Numbered from the stretch's first letter, positions 28,847 to 40,473 are shown. The stretch is DNA of 51,934 nucleotides from Lysobacter arvi (GCA_031216755.1 JARUHG010000009.1:1-51934), one strand, 5' to 3'. The notes: a model not told the origin generated them from the letters alone. Translations and numbers: made by a program.

Positions 28847-30052
28847 TCACTGCAGTTCGGCGAAGAATTCCTGGAAGCGCTGCAGACCCGGGGCGAGCTG
28901 CGGCGTCGGGCAGGTGTAGCTGATGCGCAGCGCGCGCGGCTCGCCGAAGGCCGAGCCCGGCACGCAGGCCACACCCTTGGTTTCCAGCAGCGCGTTGCAG
29001 ACGTCGACGTCGTTGTTGACCTTGATGCCGGTCGGCCCGTGGGTCTTGCCGAAGGCGACGCTGATGTCCGGGAACACGTAGAACGCGCCCTGCGGACGCG
29101 GGCACACGACGCCCGGTATGGCGTTCATCACGTCCATCACCTGGTCGCGCTTGGCCTGGAACTCGGCGCACTTCTGCGTCGGCACGTCCTGCGGACCGTT
29201 GAGTGCGGCGATGGCCGCGGCGCAGACGACCTCGGGCACGTTGGTGATGTGGTTGGAGTTCATCGTCACCAGCGCCTGCGCGACGACTTCCGGACCGGCC
29301 ATGAAGCCCACGCGCCATCCGGGCATGCCGTAGGTCTTGGACAGCGAGTCGAGGAAGATCACGCGATCCTTCAGCTCCGGGCGCGCATGCACGAAGTTGT
29401 GGTAACCGATGCCGTCGAACACCATCCGGTTGTAGATGTCGTCGGTGATGATCCAGGTGTCCGGATACTTCGCCACGACGTCGGCCAAGGCGTCGATTTC
29501 CTCCTTCGTGTACACCATGCCCGTCGGGTTGGACGGGTTGTTGAACAGGAAGACCTTCGGCTTCTTCGCCAGCGCCGCGTCGAGCTGCTCGGGCTTGAGC
29601 TTGTAGTTCTGCTCCGGCGGGCACGGCAGCAGGTCGATCTTCGCGCCGACGATCTCGGCGATGTCCAGGTAGCTGGTCCAGTACGGCGTCGGGAACGCGA
29701 TCGTGTCGCCTTCGTCGAGCAGCGCTTCGGCCAGGTTGTAGATCACATGCTTGGCGCCGATGCCGGTGGCGCAATTGACCCGGCCGTAGCCGGTCAGGCC
29801 GATCTTCGCCATGTGCTCGACGAACGCGTCGAGCAGCGCGTCGGGACCGCGGTTGCTGCCGTACTGGCCGCTGTCTTTCGACAGCGCCTCGCGTGCGGCG
29901 GCGTAGACATGCTCGCCGGGCAGGAAGTTGGGAACACCGATCGAGAAGCTGATGATGTCGCGGCCTTCGGCCTTGAGCCGCTTGGCCTTTTCGGCAACCT
30001 GCATGATCGCGCTGGGCTTGGCGCGACCGATGCGCCGGGCAAGCTGGGGCAT
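28847..30052 (-). CDS. PLP-dependent aminotransferase, class I/II (probable aspartate aminotransferase, Ib-like)
   Basis: A 401-residue fold-type I aminotransferase. The PLP lysine is Lys239 in SLSKTYGMPGWRVGF. Cofactor residues lie in NNPSNPTG (171-178) and DDIYNRM (204-210). The N-terminus LARRIGRAKPSAIMQVAEKAKRLKAEGRDIISFSIG resembles subgroup Ib/Ig aspartate aminotransferases, with GVPNF where many have GEPDF. The exact amino acid is uncertain: aspartate is favoured, alanine or others are possible. The ATG at 30052 gives the family N-terminus; 97 upstream in-frame codons are in intergenic DNA. Its position before mdh fits oxaloacetate exchange. Confidence 0.85.
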   Translation of the reverse strand: MPQLARRIGRAKPSAIMQVAEKAKRLKAEGRDIISFSIGVPNFLPGEHVYAAAREALSKDSGQYGSNRGPDALLDAFVEHMAKIGLTGYGRVNCATGIGAKHVIYNLAEALLDEGDTIAFPTPYWTSYLDIAEIVGAKIDLLPCPPEQNYKLKPEQLDAALAKKPKVFLFNNPSNPTGMVYTKEEIDALADVVAKYPDTWIITDDIYNRMVFDGIGYHNFVHARPELKDRVIFLDSLSKTYGMPGWRVGFMAGPEVVAQALVTMNSNHITNVPEVVCAAAIAALNGPQDVPTQKCAEFQAKRDQVMDVMNAIPGVVCPRPQGAFYVFPDISVAFGKTHGPTGIKVNNDVDVCNALLETKGVACVPGSAFGEPRALRISYTCPTPQLAPGLQRFQEFFAELQ

Positions 30053-30207
30053 CGCGGGAACCTCGTGGGAGTCGGATGTGGGGTGTGCGCCCGAGGCCGG
30101 ATCGGTCCGCTGGATCAGTCCGCCGAAAAAGCGCCGCGAACGTCGGCCATCGAGCCTCCGGATGTTAACACGCAGGGGCGCGCTCCCCGCCTCCGCTGAA
30201 ACGACAA

Positions 30208-30236
30208 CGCCCGCTCCGAAAAGGCCGAAGCGGGCG
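30208..30236 (-). terminator. Hairpin terminator downstream of ppiB
   Basis: CGCCCGCT and AGCGGGCG pair around a loop containing CCTTTTCGG; on the minus strand TTGTCGTTTC follows. The U-tract is imperfect, so strength is uncertain. Confidence 0.55.
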
Positions 30237-30269
30237 CTGTCTGGAGCGAGATCCAACCGGGAGTCACGT

Positions 30270-30351
30270 AGCCCCTTTAGTAAAGGGGCTGCGCGGCTGA
30301 GCGGGTGGACGCCGTGTCGCGGGGCCCCAAGTTTGCGCCGCAAACTTTGGG
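30270..30351. repeat. Paired palindromes, likely dispersed repeat element
   Basis: AGCCCCTTTA-G-TAAAGGGGCT (30270-30290) is a perfect 10-bp inverted repeat. Thirty-five bases later, arms CCCAA-GTTTGCG and CGCAAACTTTGGG (30326-30351) form a 12-bp stem with one bulge. The low-GC stems stand out from the surrounding DNA and end ten bases before the ppiB stop codon. The two-palindrome form resembles a BIME-like dispersed element. Confidence 0.65.
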
Positions 30352-30361
30352 ATGCTCGGCT

Positions 30362-30859
30362 TCAACGGGCATCCAGCGTCTTGTTCCACTCCGCGACGCG
30401 GTCGGCCTTCGCGGCCAGCACGGCGGCGGTGTCGCCCTCGATCTTCACCGACTTGATCGTGTCGCCCTGCTTCACGCTGTCGACGATCTCCTGGCCTTCC
30501 AGCACCTTGCCGAACACCGTGTGCTTGCCGTCGAGCCAGGGGCACGGGATGTGGGTGATGAAGAACTGGCTGCCGTTCGTGCCCGGGCCGGCGTTGGCCA
30601 TCGACAGCACGCCACGCTCGTGGGTGAGGCCGTTGCGGGTTTCGTCCTCGAAGCGGTAGCCCGGGCCGCCGGTGCCGGTGCCCTGCGGGCAGCCGCCCTG
30701 GATCATGAAATCGTTGATCACGCGGTGGAAGTTCAGGCCGTCGTAGAAGCCGCGCTGCGCGAGGTTCACGAAGTTGGCGACGGTCAGGGGCGCCTTGTCG
30801 GCGGCCAATTCCACGCGAATCGGGCCGCGCTCGGTGTCGAAGGTGGCGATGAGGCTCAT
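30362..30859 (-). CDS. ppiB: Peptidyl-prolyl cis-trans isomerase B (cyclophilin)
   Basis: A 165-residue cytoplasmic cyclophilin that speeds proline isomerisation during protein folding. Family motifs are complete: [28 protein letters not shown] with the catalytic Arg near residue 44, [30 protein letters not shown] and [15 protein letters not shown]. There is no signal peptide, so it is the cytosolic PpiB rather than periplasmic PpiA. The ATG at 30859 gives the usual N-terminus ([18 protein letters not shown]). It is divergent from typA across 205 bases. Confidence 0.95.
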   Translation of the reverse strand: MSLIATFDTERGPIRVELAADKAPLTVANFVNLAQRGFYDGLNFHRVINDFMIQGGCPQGTGTGGPGYRFEDETRNGLTHERGVLSMANAGPGTNGSQFFITHIPCPWLDGKHTVFGKVLEGQEIVDSVKQGDTIKSVKIEGDTAAVLAAKADRVAEWNKTLDAR

Positions 30860-31013
30860 GAATCCGTCTCCTGGACGTGTTTCGGGGGAAATTTCGGAAA
30901 GAACGAACGGCTGGCTTCGCCGTTCAGATGGCGGCGGCGGGAGGCCTTCACAAGGGCTCCGCCGCCCGGCCGACGGCAGGCTGCCTGAACAAGCAGCCGC
31001 CATGTTCCACAGG

Positions 31014-31019
31014 TATAAT
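31014..31019 (+). promoter_or_regulatory. -10 element of the typA promoter
   Basis: A perfect TATAAT lies 45 bases upstream of the typA start codon in otherwise GC-rich DNA. The -35 region 17-18 bases upstream (AAGCAG/CAAGCA) is a poor match. Transcription would start near 31026, giving a leader of about 39 bases. Confidence 0.7.
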
Positions 31020-31064
31020 ATTCGGCTACCCCTCGCTTGAGCGCCGGTCTGCCGGCCTGTCCGC

Positions 31065-32894
<1,830 letters not shown>

Positions 32895-32911
32895 ACCAAC
32901 GGGGCGTCGTC

Positions 32912-33394
32912 ATGTCTGACCAGGCCATGACCGACGCCCGCTACAACCCGGATCCACAAGCGCATCCGGGTCTGCATCTCATCGCGATATTCGAGGCCGG
33001 CAAGGGCCTGCTGGCCTTTGCGGCGGCCTTCGGCCTGGAACTGCTCGGGCCGGCGCCGCTGCTGCGCTGGCTGCACGAGCTGACGCTGCGATTCCAGATC
33101 AGCACCGAACACGGTGCGCTGGCGTGGCTGTCCCGCGCGATCAATCCCGACAGCGTGCATCTGGCCGCCGCGCTCATCCTGGCGTACGGCGTGCTGCGCA
33201 TGGTCGAAGCCTGGGGCCTGTGGCGGGTGAAGGTCTGGGCCTCGTGGCTGGGCTGCATCAGCGCCGCGATCTACCTGCCGCTCGACCTCTACGCCCTGTT
33301 CCGCCATCCGGGCTGGATGTCCGTCGCCGTCCTGGTCGTCAATTTGATCGTCGTCGCAGTGCTGGCACGCGACATCTTCAAGCGCCAGCGCTAG
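32912..33394 (+). CDS. DUF2127 family inner-membrane protein
   Basis: A 160-residue membrane protein of unknown function. After a soluble N-terminus (about 25 residues) four hydrophobic segments follow: LIAIFEAGKGLLAFAAAFGLEL, LAAALILAYGVLRMVEAWGLW, VWASWLGCISAAIYLPLDLYAL and SVAVLVVNLIVVAVLARDIF. IFEAGKG and the RMVEAWGLWRVKVWASWLG stretch are DUF2127 marks. The ATG at 32912 is preferred; a GTG at 32891 overlapping the typA stop would add seven residues. It is 17 bases after typA and may share its transcript. No function is assigned. Confidence 0.78.
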   Translation: MSDQAMTDARYNPDPQAHPGLHLIAIFEAGKGLLAFAAAFGLELLGPAPLLRWLHELTLRFQISTEHGALAWLSRAINPDSVHLAAALILAYGVLRMVEAWGLWRVKVWASWLGCISAAIYLPLDLYALFRHPGWMSVAVLVVNLIVVAVLARDIFKRQR

Positions 33395-33455
33395 CCCGCG
33401 CGCGCGAACCTGAATGACGTATCCTCCGGTCAGCCACCTGCGACCGGGGAATCGC

Positions 33456-35108
33456 ATGCGCTCTTTGATCGTCAAGACGTTGCCGCTGGCGACGCTGCTC
33501 GCCGTGCTGCCTGCCTGCCAACGCGCCGACGCGCCCGGCAATGCCCGCGCCGGCAACGTGCCTCCCGCGAAAGCGACCGCCGCAGCCGCGGCACCGCGCG
33601 ATGGCTTCGCATTCGCGGAAGTCGGCATCGACGAACTGCAGGCGCGCATGGGCCGCGGGGAACTCACCAGCCATGCGCTGACGCAGGCCTACCTCGACCG
33701 CATCGCCGCGATCGACGACGCCGGTCCGACGCTCAACGCCGTGATCGAGCTCAATCCGGCCGCACTGAAGGACGCCGATGCGCTGGATGCCGAGCGCAAG
33801 GCCGGACGCGTGCGCGGTCCGCTGCACGGCGTGCCGATCCTGCTGAAGGACAACATCGACGTCACGCCGATGGCGAACTCCGCCGGCTCGCTCGCCCTTG
33901 CCTCGCACCATCCGCGCACCGACGCGTTCGTCGTCGCGCGCCTGCGCGAAGCCGGTGCCGTGATCCTGGGCAAGACCAACCTGAGTGAATGGGCGAACTT
34001 CCGTTCCACGCGCTCGAGCTCCGGCTGGAGCGCGCGCGGCGGCCAGACGCGCAATCCGTACGCGCTCGACCGTTCGCCGTGCGGCTCCAGTTCCGGCAGC
34101 GGTACGGCCGTGTCCGCGAACCTCGCCGCGGCGGCCGTCGGCACCGAAACCGACGGCAGCATCGTGTGCCCGTCGTCGGTCGCGGGCCTGGTGGGCATCA
34201 AGCCGACCGTCGGCCTGGTGAGCCGCAGCGGGATCATCCCGATATCGCACAGCCAGGACACCGCCGGCCCGATGGCGCGCAGCGTCGCCGACGCCGCGAT
34301 CCTGCTGTCGGCCATGGTCGGCCGCGACGACGCCGACTCGGCCACGTCCGAAAGCACCGGACGCGCGATTTTCGACTACCACGCGCGCCTCAACCGCGAG
34401 GGGCTACGCGGCGCGCGCATCGGCGTGCTGCGCAAGTCGACGGGCTTCCACCCGGCGGCCGACGCAGCGTTCGAACGCAGCCTGGACGCAATGCGCCAGG
34501 CCGGTGCGGAGCTCGTCGACGTCGAACTGCCCACCGCGGGGCAGTGGAACGACGCCGAGATGGACGTGCTGCTCTACGAGTTCAAGCACGGCTTGAACGG
34601 CTACCTGTCGCGCAGCGGCGCGCCCGTGAACTCGCTGGCGGGGCTGATCGAATACAACCGGCGCAACGCGCAGACGGAAATGCCCTTCTTCGCGCAGGAG
34701 TTGTTCGAGCGCGCGCAGGCGAAGGGCACGCTGGACGAGATGGCCTACATCGACGCCCGCAGCAAGGCACGGAGACTGGCCGGCGCAGAGGGCCTGGATG
34801 CGGTGCTGTCCGCCTCGTCGCTCGACGCGGTCGTCGCGCCAGCGACGGCGCCGGCTTGGCTGATCGATCCGGTCAACGGCGACCACTTCCTCGGCGAAGG
34901 CTACGGTGCCGCCGCGGTCGCCGGCACGCCCAGCATCACGGTCCCGATGGGCGACTACTTCGGGCTGCCGATGGGCATCGTCTTCATGGGATCGGCCTGG
35001 AGCGAGCCGCGCCTGATCGAGTTGGCCTACGCGTTCGAGCAGAAGACGAAGGCGCGCAAGGCGCCGCGGTTCCTGGCGACGGCCCCGCTCGGCTCGCCGA
35101 AGGGCTGA
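33456..35108 (+). CDS. Amidase, lipoprotein-type amidase-signature family
   Basis: A 550-residue amidase. The N-terminus MRSLIVKTLPLATLLAVLPACQR is a lipoprotein signal with lipobox LPAC, so the enzyme should be membrane-anchored in the periplasm. The Ser-Ser-Lys catalytic triad is visible: Lys131 in ILLKDN, cis-Ser211 in SPCGSSSGSG and nucleophile Ser235 in ETDGSIVCPSS. It hydrolyses an amide bond; the substrate is unknown, and cytosolic relatives include GatA and 6-aminohexanoate hydrolases. The ATG at 33456 follows GGGGA and starts the signal peptide; an upstream ATG at 33414 would place 14 polar residues before it. A convergent terminator follows. Confidence 0.85.
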   Translation: MRSLIVKTLPLATLLAVLPACQRADAPGNARAGNVPPAKATAAAAAPRDGFAFAEVGIDELQARMGRGELTSHALTQAYLDRIAAIDDAGPTLNAVIELNPAALKDADALDAERKAGRVRGPLHGVPILLKDNIDVTPMANSAGSLALASHHPRTDAFVVARLREAGAVILGKTNLSEWANFRSTRSSSGWSARGGQTRNPYALDRSPCGSSSGSGTAVSANLAAAAVGTETDGSIVCPSSVAGLVGIKPTVGLVSRSGIIPISHSQDTAGPMARSVADAAILLSAMVGRDDADSATSESTGRAIFDYHARLNREGLRGARIGVLRKSTGFHPAADAAFERSLDAMRQAGAELVDVELPTAGQWNDAEMDVLLYEFKHGLNGYLSRSGAPVNSLAGLIEYNRRNAQTEMPFFAQELFERAQAKGTLDEMAYIDARSKARRLAGAEGLDAVLSASSLDAVVAPATAPAWLIDPVNGDHFLGEGYGAAAVAGTPSITVPMGDYFGLPMGIVFMGSAWSEPRLIELAYAFEQKTKARKAPRFLATAPLGSPKG

Positions 35109-35124
35109 GCGGTCCTCGAACGAA

Positions 35125-35154
35125 GACGGCCTCCCCGCTCCCGGAGAGGCCGTC
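35125..35154. terminator. Terminator between amidase and DAHP synthase genes
   Basis: GACGGCCTC pairs with GAGGCCGTC over nine bases around a 12-base loop, 16 bases after the amidase stop and 23 bases before the stop of the convergent gene. No clear T-run follows on either strand. Confidence 0.6.
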
Positions 35155-35177
35155 GGTCGATGCGACGATCGTGCGGC

Positions 35178-36566
35178 TTACGCGGGCGCCGCGATCTGCG
35201 CCTGCTTGCGCACGATCAGCATCGCGATCTCCAGCGCCTGCTCGTAGTTCAGGCGGGGATCGACGGTGGATTTGTAGGCGCGTTCCAGATCGCTCTCGGT
35301 GAGCTCGCGCGCGCCACCGAGGCATTCGGTGACGTCCTCGCCGGTGAGCTCCAGATGCACGCCGCCCAGGCGCGTGCCCGCCGCGGCGTGCAGTTCGAAC
35401 GCCTGCTCCAGTTCGCTGCGGATGTTGCGGAAGCGGCGCGTCTTGTAGCCGTTGCTCGTGCTTTCGGTGTTGCCATGCATCGGATCGCAGACCCACAGCA
35501 CGCGGCGCCCGTCGCGACGCACCGCATCGAGCAGCGTCGGGAGCTTTTCGGCGATCCCGCTTGCGCCCATGCGATGGATGAAGGTCAGGCGCCCCCCCTC
35601 GTCTTCCGGATTGAGCAGGTCGATCGTGCGCAGCAACTGATCCGGCGTGACCGACGGGCCGACCTTCAACGCGATCGGGTTGCGGATGCCGCGGAAATAC
35701 TCGGCGTGCGCCCCGTCGACCTGCGCGGTGCGCATGCCGATCCAGGGGTAGTGCGTGCTCAGGTTGAACCAGCCCCAGTGGCGCGGCACCTGGCGCGTGA
35801 GCGATTCCTCGTACGGCAGCAGCAGCGCTTCGTGCGAGGTGTAGAAGTCGACGCGATTGAGGTTGTGGACCTCACTGCCGGACAGCGTCTCCATGAACCG
35901 GACCGCGTCGCCAATGGCGGTGACCATTCGCCGGTACTCGTCAGCGAGCGGCGAATGACCGACCCAGCTGAGGTTCCAGTACTCGGGATGGTGCAGATCG
36001 GCGAAGCCGCCGTCGATCAGCGCGCGGACGAAGTTCATCGTCATCGCCGAACGCGCATGCGCCTTGATCATGCGGCGCGGGTCGGGCGTGCGGGATTCGG
36101 GCGTGAACTCCGGGGCGTTGACCATGTCGCCGCGGTAGCTCGGCAGGGTCGCGTCGCCGATCGTTTCGGTATCGGCCGAGCGCGGCTTCGCGTACTGGCC
36201 TGCGAAGCGGCCCACCCGCACGACCGGCTTGCGCAGGCCATGCACGAGCACCAGGCTCATCTGCAGCAGGACCTTCAGCCGGTTGGAGATGACGTCCGAA
36301 CGGCACCCGTCGAAGGTTTCGGCGCAGTCGCCGCCCTGCAACAGGAAGCGCTTGCCTTCCTGTGCTTCGGCGAGTTGCTGCTTGAGCGACAGGATCTCCC
36401 ACGAGGTCACCAGCGGCGGCAGCGTCCGCAGTTCGGCGAGCGCGTCGTCCAGCGCCTGCGCGTCGGGATACTGCGGCAACTGCATCGCGGTGCGGTTGCG
36501 CCAGGACTGGGGCGACCAGTCGGCGGGCAGGTTCACGGCGCGGAGGGTGCGGTCGGACGTAGGCAT
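35178..36566 (-). CDS. 3-deoxy-7-phosphoheptulonate synthase, class II
   Basis: Condenses phosphoenolpyruvate and erythrose 4-phosphate to DAHP, the first step of the shikimate pathway to aromatic amino acids. The 462-residue protein is of the plant/Mycobacterium class II type, unrelated in sequence to the E. coli AroFGH enzymes. Marks are FLLQGGDCAETFDGCRSDVISNRLKVLLQM (near 75-105), RVGRFAGQYAKPRS, the TSHEALLLPYEESLTR stretch, NPIALKVGPS, and WVCDPMHGNTE with metal ligands. Class II enzymes are typical of Xanthomonadaceae. Feedback control cannot be read from the sequence. It lies 119 bases downstream of dsbB on the same strand. Confidence 0.94.
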   Translation of the reverse strand: MPTSDRTLRAVNLPADWSPQSWRNRTAMQLPQYPDAQALDDALAELRTLPPLVTSWEILSLKQQLAEAQEGKRFLLQGGDCAETFDGCRSDVISNRLKVLLQMSLVLVHGLRKPVVRVGRFAGQYAKPRSADTETIGDATLPSYRGDMVNAPEFTPESRTPDPRRMIKAHARSAMTMNFVRALIDGGFADLHHPEYWNLSWVGHSPLADEYRRMVTAIGDAVRFMETLSGSEVHNLNRVDFYTSHEALLLPYEESLTRQVPRHWGWFNLSTHYPWIGMRTAQVDGAHAEYFRGIRNPIALKVGPSVTPDQLLRTIDLLNPEDEGGRLTFIHRMGASGIAEKLPTLLDAVRRDGRRVLWVCDPMHGNTESTSNGYKTRRFRNIRSELEQAFELHAAAGTRLGGVHLELTGEDVTECLGGARELTESDLERAYKSTVDPRLNYEQALEIAMLIVRKQAQIAAPA

Positions 36567-36685
36567 GACACGATGCTGCGATGCGGCGAACCACTATGGG
36601 CGCTCGTCCGGCGCGCTGCAACCGTTACAGCGGCAACCGAGCCGGGCAACCCGCGTGAGGGTCCGGGATACCGGCTAGAACGCGC

Positions 36686-37189
36686 TCAGTGGCGACGAAA
36701 GGCCGCGTAAGCGGCCCAGAGTGCGAGCAGCACGAACCAGATCAGGCTCCACCAGGGCATGGACAGGCCGAGGAAGGTCCAATCGACGTCGCCGCAGTTC
36801 CCGGTCGCCGTCATCACCTTGCGCACGACGTCCCAGGTCGACATGGTCTCGCGCATGAACGACAGCGGCGCGCCGCACGACACCGCGCCCACCGGCTGCA
36901 TCTGCACCCAGACGTGACGCCCCGCGATGGCGATGCCGGCGATCGCGGCGATGAGCGCGCCGACGCCGTAGGCCACGCGTGCGCCACGACGCTTCGGCCC
37001 GTGCAGGGCGCCGATCAGGAATACGATGCCGAGCGCCGCGAACGCGACGCGCTGGAAGATGCAGAGATTGCAGGGTTCCAGTCCGTCGTGGAGCTGGAGG
37101 TAGATCGCGTAGGCCAGCAACCCCGCGCATGCGAGGAAGCCAAGGAAGAACTGGAGGCGGAACGAGCCGCTCTTGAGATGGGTCGTCAT
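36686..37189 (-). CDS. dsbB: Disulfide bond formation protein B
   Basis: A 167-residue inner-membrane quinone reductase that reoxidises periplasmic DsbA. Four hydrophobic helices are visible. The first redox pair is Cys40-Cys43 in EPCNLC, followed by the QRVAF stretch that includes the quinone-proximal Arg. The second pair is Cys105 and Cys132 in the second periplasmic loop (VSCGAP and TGNCGD). No dsbA is nearby. It lies between the ribosomal cluster terminator and the DAHP synthase gene, on the same strand as both. Confidence 0.93.
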   Translation of the reverse strand: MTTHLKSGSFRLQFFLGFLACAGLLAYAIYLQLHDGLEPCNLCIFQRVAFAALGIVFLIGALHGPKRRGARVAYGVGALIAAIAGIAIAGRHVWVQMQPVGAVSCGAPLSFMRETMSTWDVVRKVMTATGNCGDVDWTFLGLSMPWWSLIWFVLLALWAAYAAFRRH

Positions 37190-37323
37190 GGCCGGAGAGC
37201 TTACCCGCCCTTCTCCCCCAAGTGCACGGCACGCGCTCGGTTGCCCGCACGCGACGCACGCTTCGGCGCAGGCGCGGCTTTCGTTCCAGCGTGATCGACG
37301 CGACCTTGCAAGCGCGCAAATGC

Positions 37324-37349
37324 AAAACCCCGGCCGAGGCCGGGGCTTT
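37324..37349 (-). terminator. Rho-independent terminator of the ribosomal protein cluster
   Basis: On the minus strand GCCCCGGCC-TC-GGCCGGGG is followed by TTTTGC. It lies 45 bases after the rplQ stop and closes the S10-spc-alpha cluster. Confidence 0.92.
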
Positions 37350-37394
37350 GCGGGATCGCTCGTGTGCGGCCTGTGTGCCGCTCACGCCGGCGGA

Positions 37395-37769
37395 TTACTC
37401 CGCAGCGGCTTCCGGACGATCGACGAGTTCGACGTAGGCCATCGGCGCATTGTCGCCAGCGCGGAAACCGCACTTGAGGATGCGCAGGTAGCCGCCCGGA
37501 CGCGCCTGGTAACGCGGGCCCAGCGTGGTGAACAGCGTGCCCACGGCTTCCTTGTCGCGCAGGCGCGAGAACGCCAGGCGGCGGTTGGCGACGCCGTCGA
37601 CCTTGGCGAGCGTGATGAGCGGCTCGGCAACGCGACGAAGCTCCTTCGCCTTGGGCAGGGTGGTGCGGATGATGCCGTGCTTGATCAGCGACGCGGCCAT
37701 GTTGGTGAACATCGCATCGCGATGGGCGCTGGTACGGCTGAACTTACGGCCGGCTTTCTGGTGGCGCAT
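37395..37769 (-). CDS. rplQ: 50S ribosomal protein L17
   Basis: A 124-residue large-subunit protein near the exit tunnel, recognised by [29 protein letters not shown] and [17 protein letters not shown]. It is the last gene of the alpha operon, but 281 bases of hairpin-rich spacer separate it from rpoA, much more than the roughly 40 in E. coli. AGGA lies ahead of the ATG. Confidence 0.97.
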   Translation of the reverse strand: MRHQKAGRKFSRTSAHRDAMFTNMAASLIKHGIIRTTLPKAKELRRVAEPLITLAKVDGVANRRLAFSRLRDKEAVGTLFTTLGPRYQARPGGYLRILKCGFRAGDNAPMAYVELVDRPEAAAE

Positions 37770-38050
37770 GACGGTGATTCCTGTGGAATGTTGAAACGTT
37801 GAGGTTCGCTGTCGCCATCCCGGCGTTGTTACCTGGACTGCGGATGGTCCGAACCGGCGCTCCGTTGCCGGCTAGCCGCAGGGCTTGGGCCCTGTCGGCG
37901 AAAACGCGACGCCTCCTTTCAAAAGCGCCGCGTCTGTTGCTTTGGTGCTGCCATCCTTGGCGATACGTGAGCGGCCCTGGAGAGCCCGGCCCGGGCGTCC
38001 TGCCCGGGCGTGCGCATCGGCGCGCGGCAATGCCGCGCAAGCGCCGATGC
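37770..38050 (-). promoter_or_regulatory. Structured rpoA-rplQ intercistronic region
   Basis: In transcript order after the rpoA stop there are four stems. A compound hairpin (38014-38050) has GCATCGGCGC pairing with GCGCCGATGC around an inner GCGGCA-A-TGCCGC stem. GCCCGGGC-N5-GCCCGGGC is at 37989-38009. CAGGGC-N4-GCCCTG is at 37879-37894. CCGGC-N8-GCCGG is near 37854-37871. The first begins directly at the rpoA stop codon. It may attenuate or process the message, or stabilise the rpoA 3' end. Confidence 0.6.
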
Positions 38051-39049
38051 TTACCCCATCATGCCGTGGGAGGCGATGCCTGCCGGCGGCCAGTTCTCGA
38101 GCTTCATGCCGAGCGAAAGGCCGCGCTGGGCGAGGACTTCCTTGATCTCGGTGAGCGACTTCTTGCCGAGGTTCGGCGTCTTGAGCAGTTCGACTTCGGT
38201 CTTCTGGATCAGATCGCCGACGTAGTAGATGCTCTCGGCCTTGAGGCAGTTTGCCGAACGCACGGTCAGCTCGAGGTCGTCGATCGGGCGCAGCAGGATC
38301 GGATCGATGCCACTGGTGGCCGGCTTCGCCGCACCGCGATCGCGGTGGGTGAAGTCGCCGAACACCGACAGCTGATCGGTCAGGATGTCGGCCGCGGTGC
38401 GGACGGCTTCCTCGGCGTCGATCGTGCCGTTGGTCTCGATGTCTAGAACCAGCTTGTCCAGGTCGGTGCGCTGCTCCACGCGGGCCGCTTCGACGGCATA
38501 CGCGACGCGGCGGACCGGCGAGAAGCTGGCGTCCAGCATCAGACGACCGATGGCGCGGGTTTCCTCATCCGGGCGACGACGCGCGGCAGCCGGCTGGTAG
38601 CCGAAGCCGCGTTCGATCTTCAGACGCATGTTGAGCGCGGTGTCCTTCGTCAGGTGCGCGATCACATGATCCGTGTTGAGGATTTCGACGTTGTGGTCCG
38701 TCTTGATGTCACCGGCGGTGACGATGCCCGGACCCTGCTTCGCCAGCGACAGCGTCGCCGACTCACCGGTGTGCATGCGGATCGCCACGTCCTTGAGGTT
38801 CAACAGAACCTCAAGCACGTCTTCCTGCAGGCCTTCGACCGTGGTGTACTCGTGCAGCACGCCATCGATCTCGACTTCCGTGATTGCGAAGCCCGGAATC
38901 GACGACAGCAGCACGCGGCGCAGCGCATTGCCGAGCGTATGGCCATAGCCACGCTCCAGCGGTTCGATCACGACCTTGGCACGGTTGCCCGTAAGGCGCT
39001 CGATCTGGGGGCCGCGCGGGCGCAGCACCTGGTTTGCGGTAACCGTCAT
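38051..39049 (-). CDS. rpoA: DNA-directed RNA polymerase alpha subunit
   Basis: A 332-residue subunit that nucleates core polymerase assembly and contacts UP elements and activators. The N-terminal dimerisation domain (about 1-235) begins [42 protein letters not shown] linker follows, then the C-terminal DNA-binding domain (about 250-332) with [46 protein letters not shown]. Length is standard for gammaproteobacteria. It is 19 bases downstream of rpsD in the alpha operon. Confidence 0.98.
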   Translation of the reverse strand: MTVTANQVLRPRGPQIERLTGNRAKVVIEPLERGYGHTLGNALRRVLLSSIPGFAITEVEIDGVLHEYTTVEGLQEDVLEVLLNLKDVAIRMHTGESATLSLAKQGPGIVTAGDIKTDHNVEILNTDHVIAHLTKDTALNMRLKIERGFGYQPAAARRRPDEETRAIGRLMLDASFSPVRRVAYAVEAARVEQRTDLDKLVLDIETNGTIDAEEAVRTAADILTDQLSVFGDFTHRDRGAAKPATSGIDPILLRPIDDLELTVRSANCLKAESIYYVGDLIQKTEVELLKTPNLGKKSLTEIKEVLAQRGLSLGMKLENWPPAGIASHGMMG

Positions 39050-39068
39050 GTGTTGGCGTCTCCTGGGA

Positions 39069-39698
<630 letters not shown>

Positions 39699-39712
39699 GT
39701 TCTTTCAGCTCC

Positions 39713-40105
39713 TCAGACGCGACGCTTCTTCGGCGGACGGCACCCGTTGTGCGGGATCGGCGTCACGTCGATGATGTTGATGATCTTGTAACCGACGTTG
39801 TTCAGCGAACGAACGGCGGATTCGCGGCCCGGACCCGGGCCCTTGATGCGGACTTCCAGCGACTTCACGCCGTAGTCCAGAGCGGCACGGCCCGCCTTCT
39901 CGGCGGCGACCTGGGCAGCGAACGGAGTCGACTTGCGCGAACCGCGGAAACCCGCGCCGCCCGAGGTCGCCCACGACAGCGCATTGCCCTGGCGGTCGGT
40001 GATCGTGACGATGGTGTTGTTGAAAGAAGCGTGGACGTGGGCGATGCCGTCGGTGACGACTCGCTTGATCTTCTTCTTGGTCTTGGTAGCAGCCGGCTTA
40101 GCCAT
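39713..40105 (-). CDS. rpsK: 30S ribosomal protein S11
   Basis: A 130-residue small-subunit platform protein contacting mRNA near the E site. [50 protein letters not shown] is diagnostic and the C-terminus [18 protein letters not shown] is complete. It is 11 bases downstream of rpsM. Confidence 0.98.
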   Translation of the reverse strand: MAKPAATKTKKKIKRVVTDGIAHVHASFNNTIVTITDRQGNALSWATSGGAGFRGSRKSTPFAAQVAAEKAGRAALDYGVKSLEVRIKGPGPGRESAVRSLNNVGYKIINIIDVTPIPHNGCRPPKKRRV

Positions 40106-40116
40106 GGTCTAAGTCC

Positions 40117-40473
40117 TTACTTCTTGATGGCCTTGCGCGGACCCTTGCGGGTACGGGCATTGGTACGGGTGCGCTGGCCACGCAGCGGCAGGCCGCGGCG
40201 GTGACGCAGGCCGCGGTAGCAGGCCAGGTCCATCAGGCGCTTGATCGCGATGCCGACTTCGCGGCGGAGGTCACCCTCCACCACGTACTTGCCGACCTCG
40301 GCGCGCAGGCGCTCGACTTCCGGCTCCGACAGGTCACGGATCTTGGTCGTCGAGGTGACCCCGGCGGCCTCGCAGACCTTCTTCGAACGGGTACGGCCGA
40401 TGCCGTAAATGCTTTGCAGGCCGACCCAGACATGCTTCTGGGCAGGCAGATTGACGCCCGCAATACGCGCCAT
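40117..40473 (-). CDS. rpsM: 30S ribosomal protein S13
   Basis: A 118-residue head protein forming bridges to the large subunit. It begins [34 protein letters not shown] and ends in the usual basic tail ([21 protein letters not shown]). First gene of the alpha operon. The 232 bases upstream contain no rpmJ, which sits here in E. coli. Confidence 0.98.
   Translation of the reverse strand: MARIAGVNLPAQKHVWVGLQSIYGIGRTRSKKVCEAAGVTSTTKIRDLSEPEVERLRAEVGKYVVEGDLRREVGIAIKRLMDLACYRGLRHRRGLPLRGQRTRTNARTRKGPRKAIKK

Larger units (their letters stand above)
30053..30361. other. 309-base gap between the aminotransferase and ppiB
   Basis: No gene is seen. From right to left it holds two long palindromes (30270-30351) next to the ppiB stop, a terminator-like hairpin (30208-30236), and about 155 bases that should contain the aminotransferase promoter, with the AT-richer GTTAACA around 30165. 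Confidence 0.6.

Noticed and set aside
37924-37970. Short open frame (MAAPKQQTRRF) in the rpoA-rplQ spacer as a leader peptide
   Set aside because: Eleven codons only, no ribosome site seen and no conserved feature; it cannot be separated from chance.
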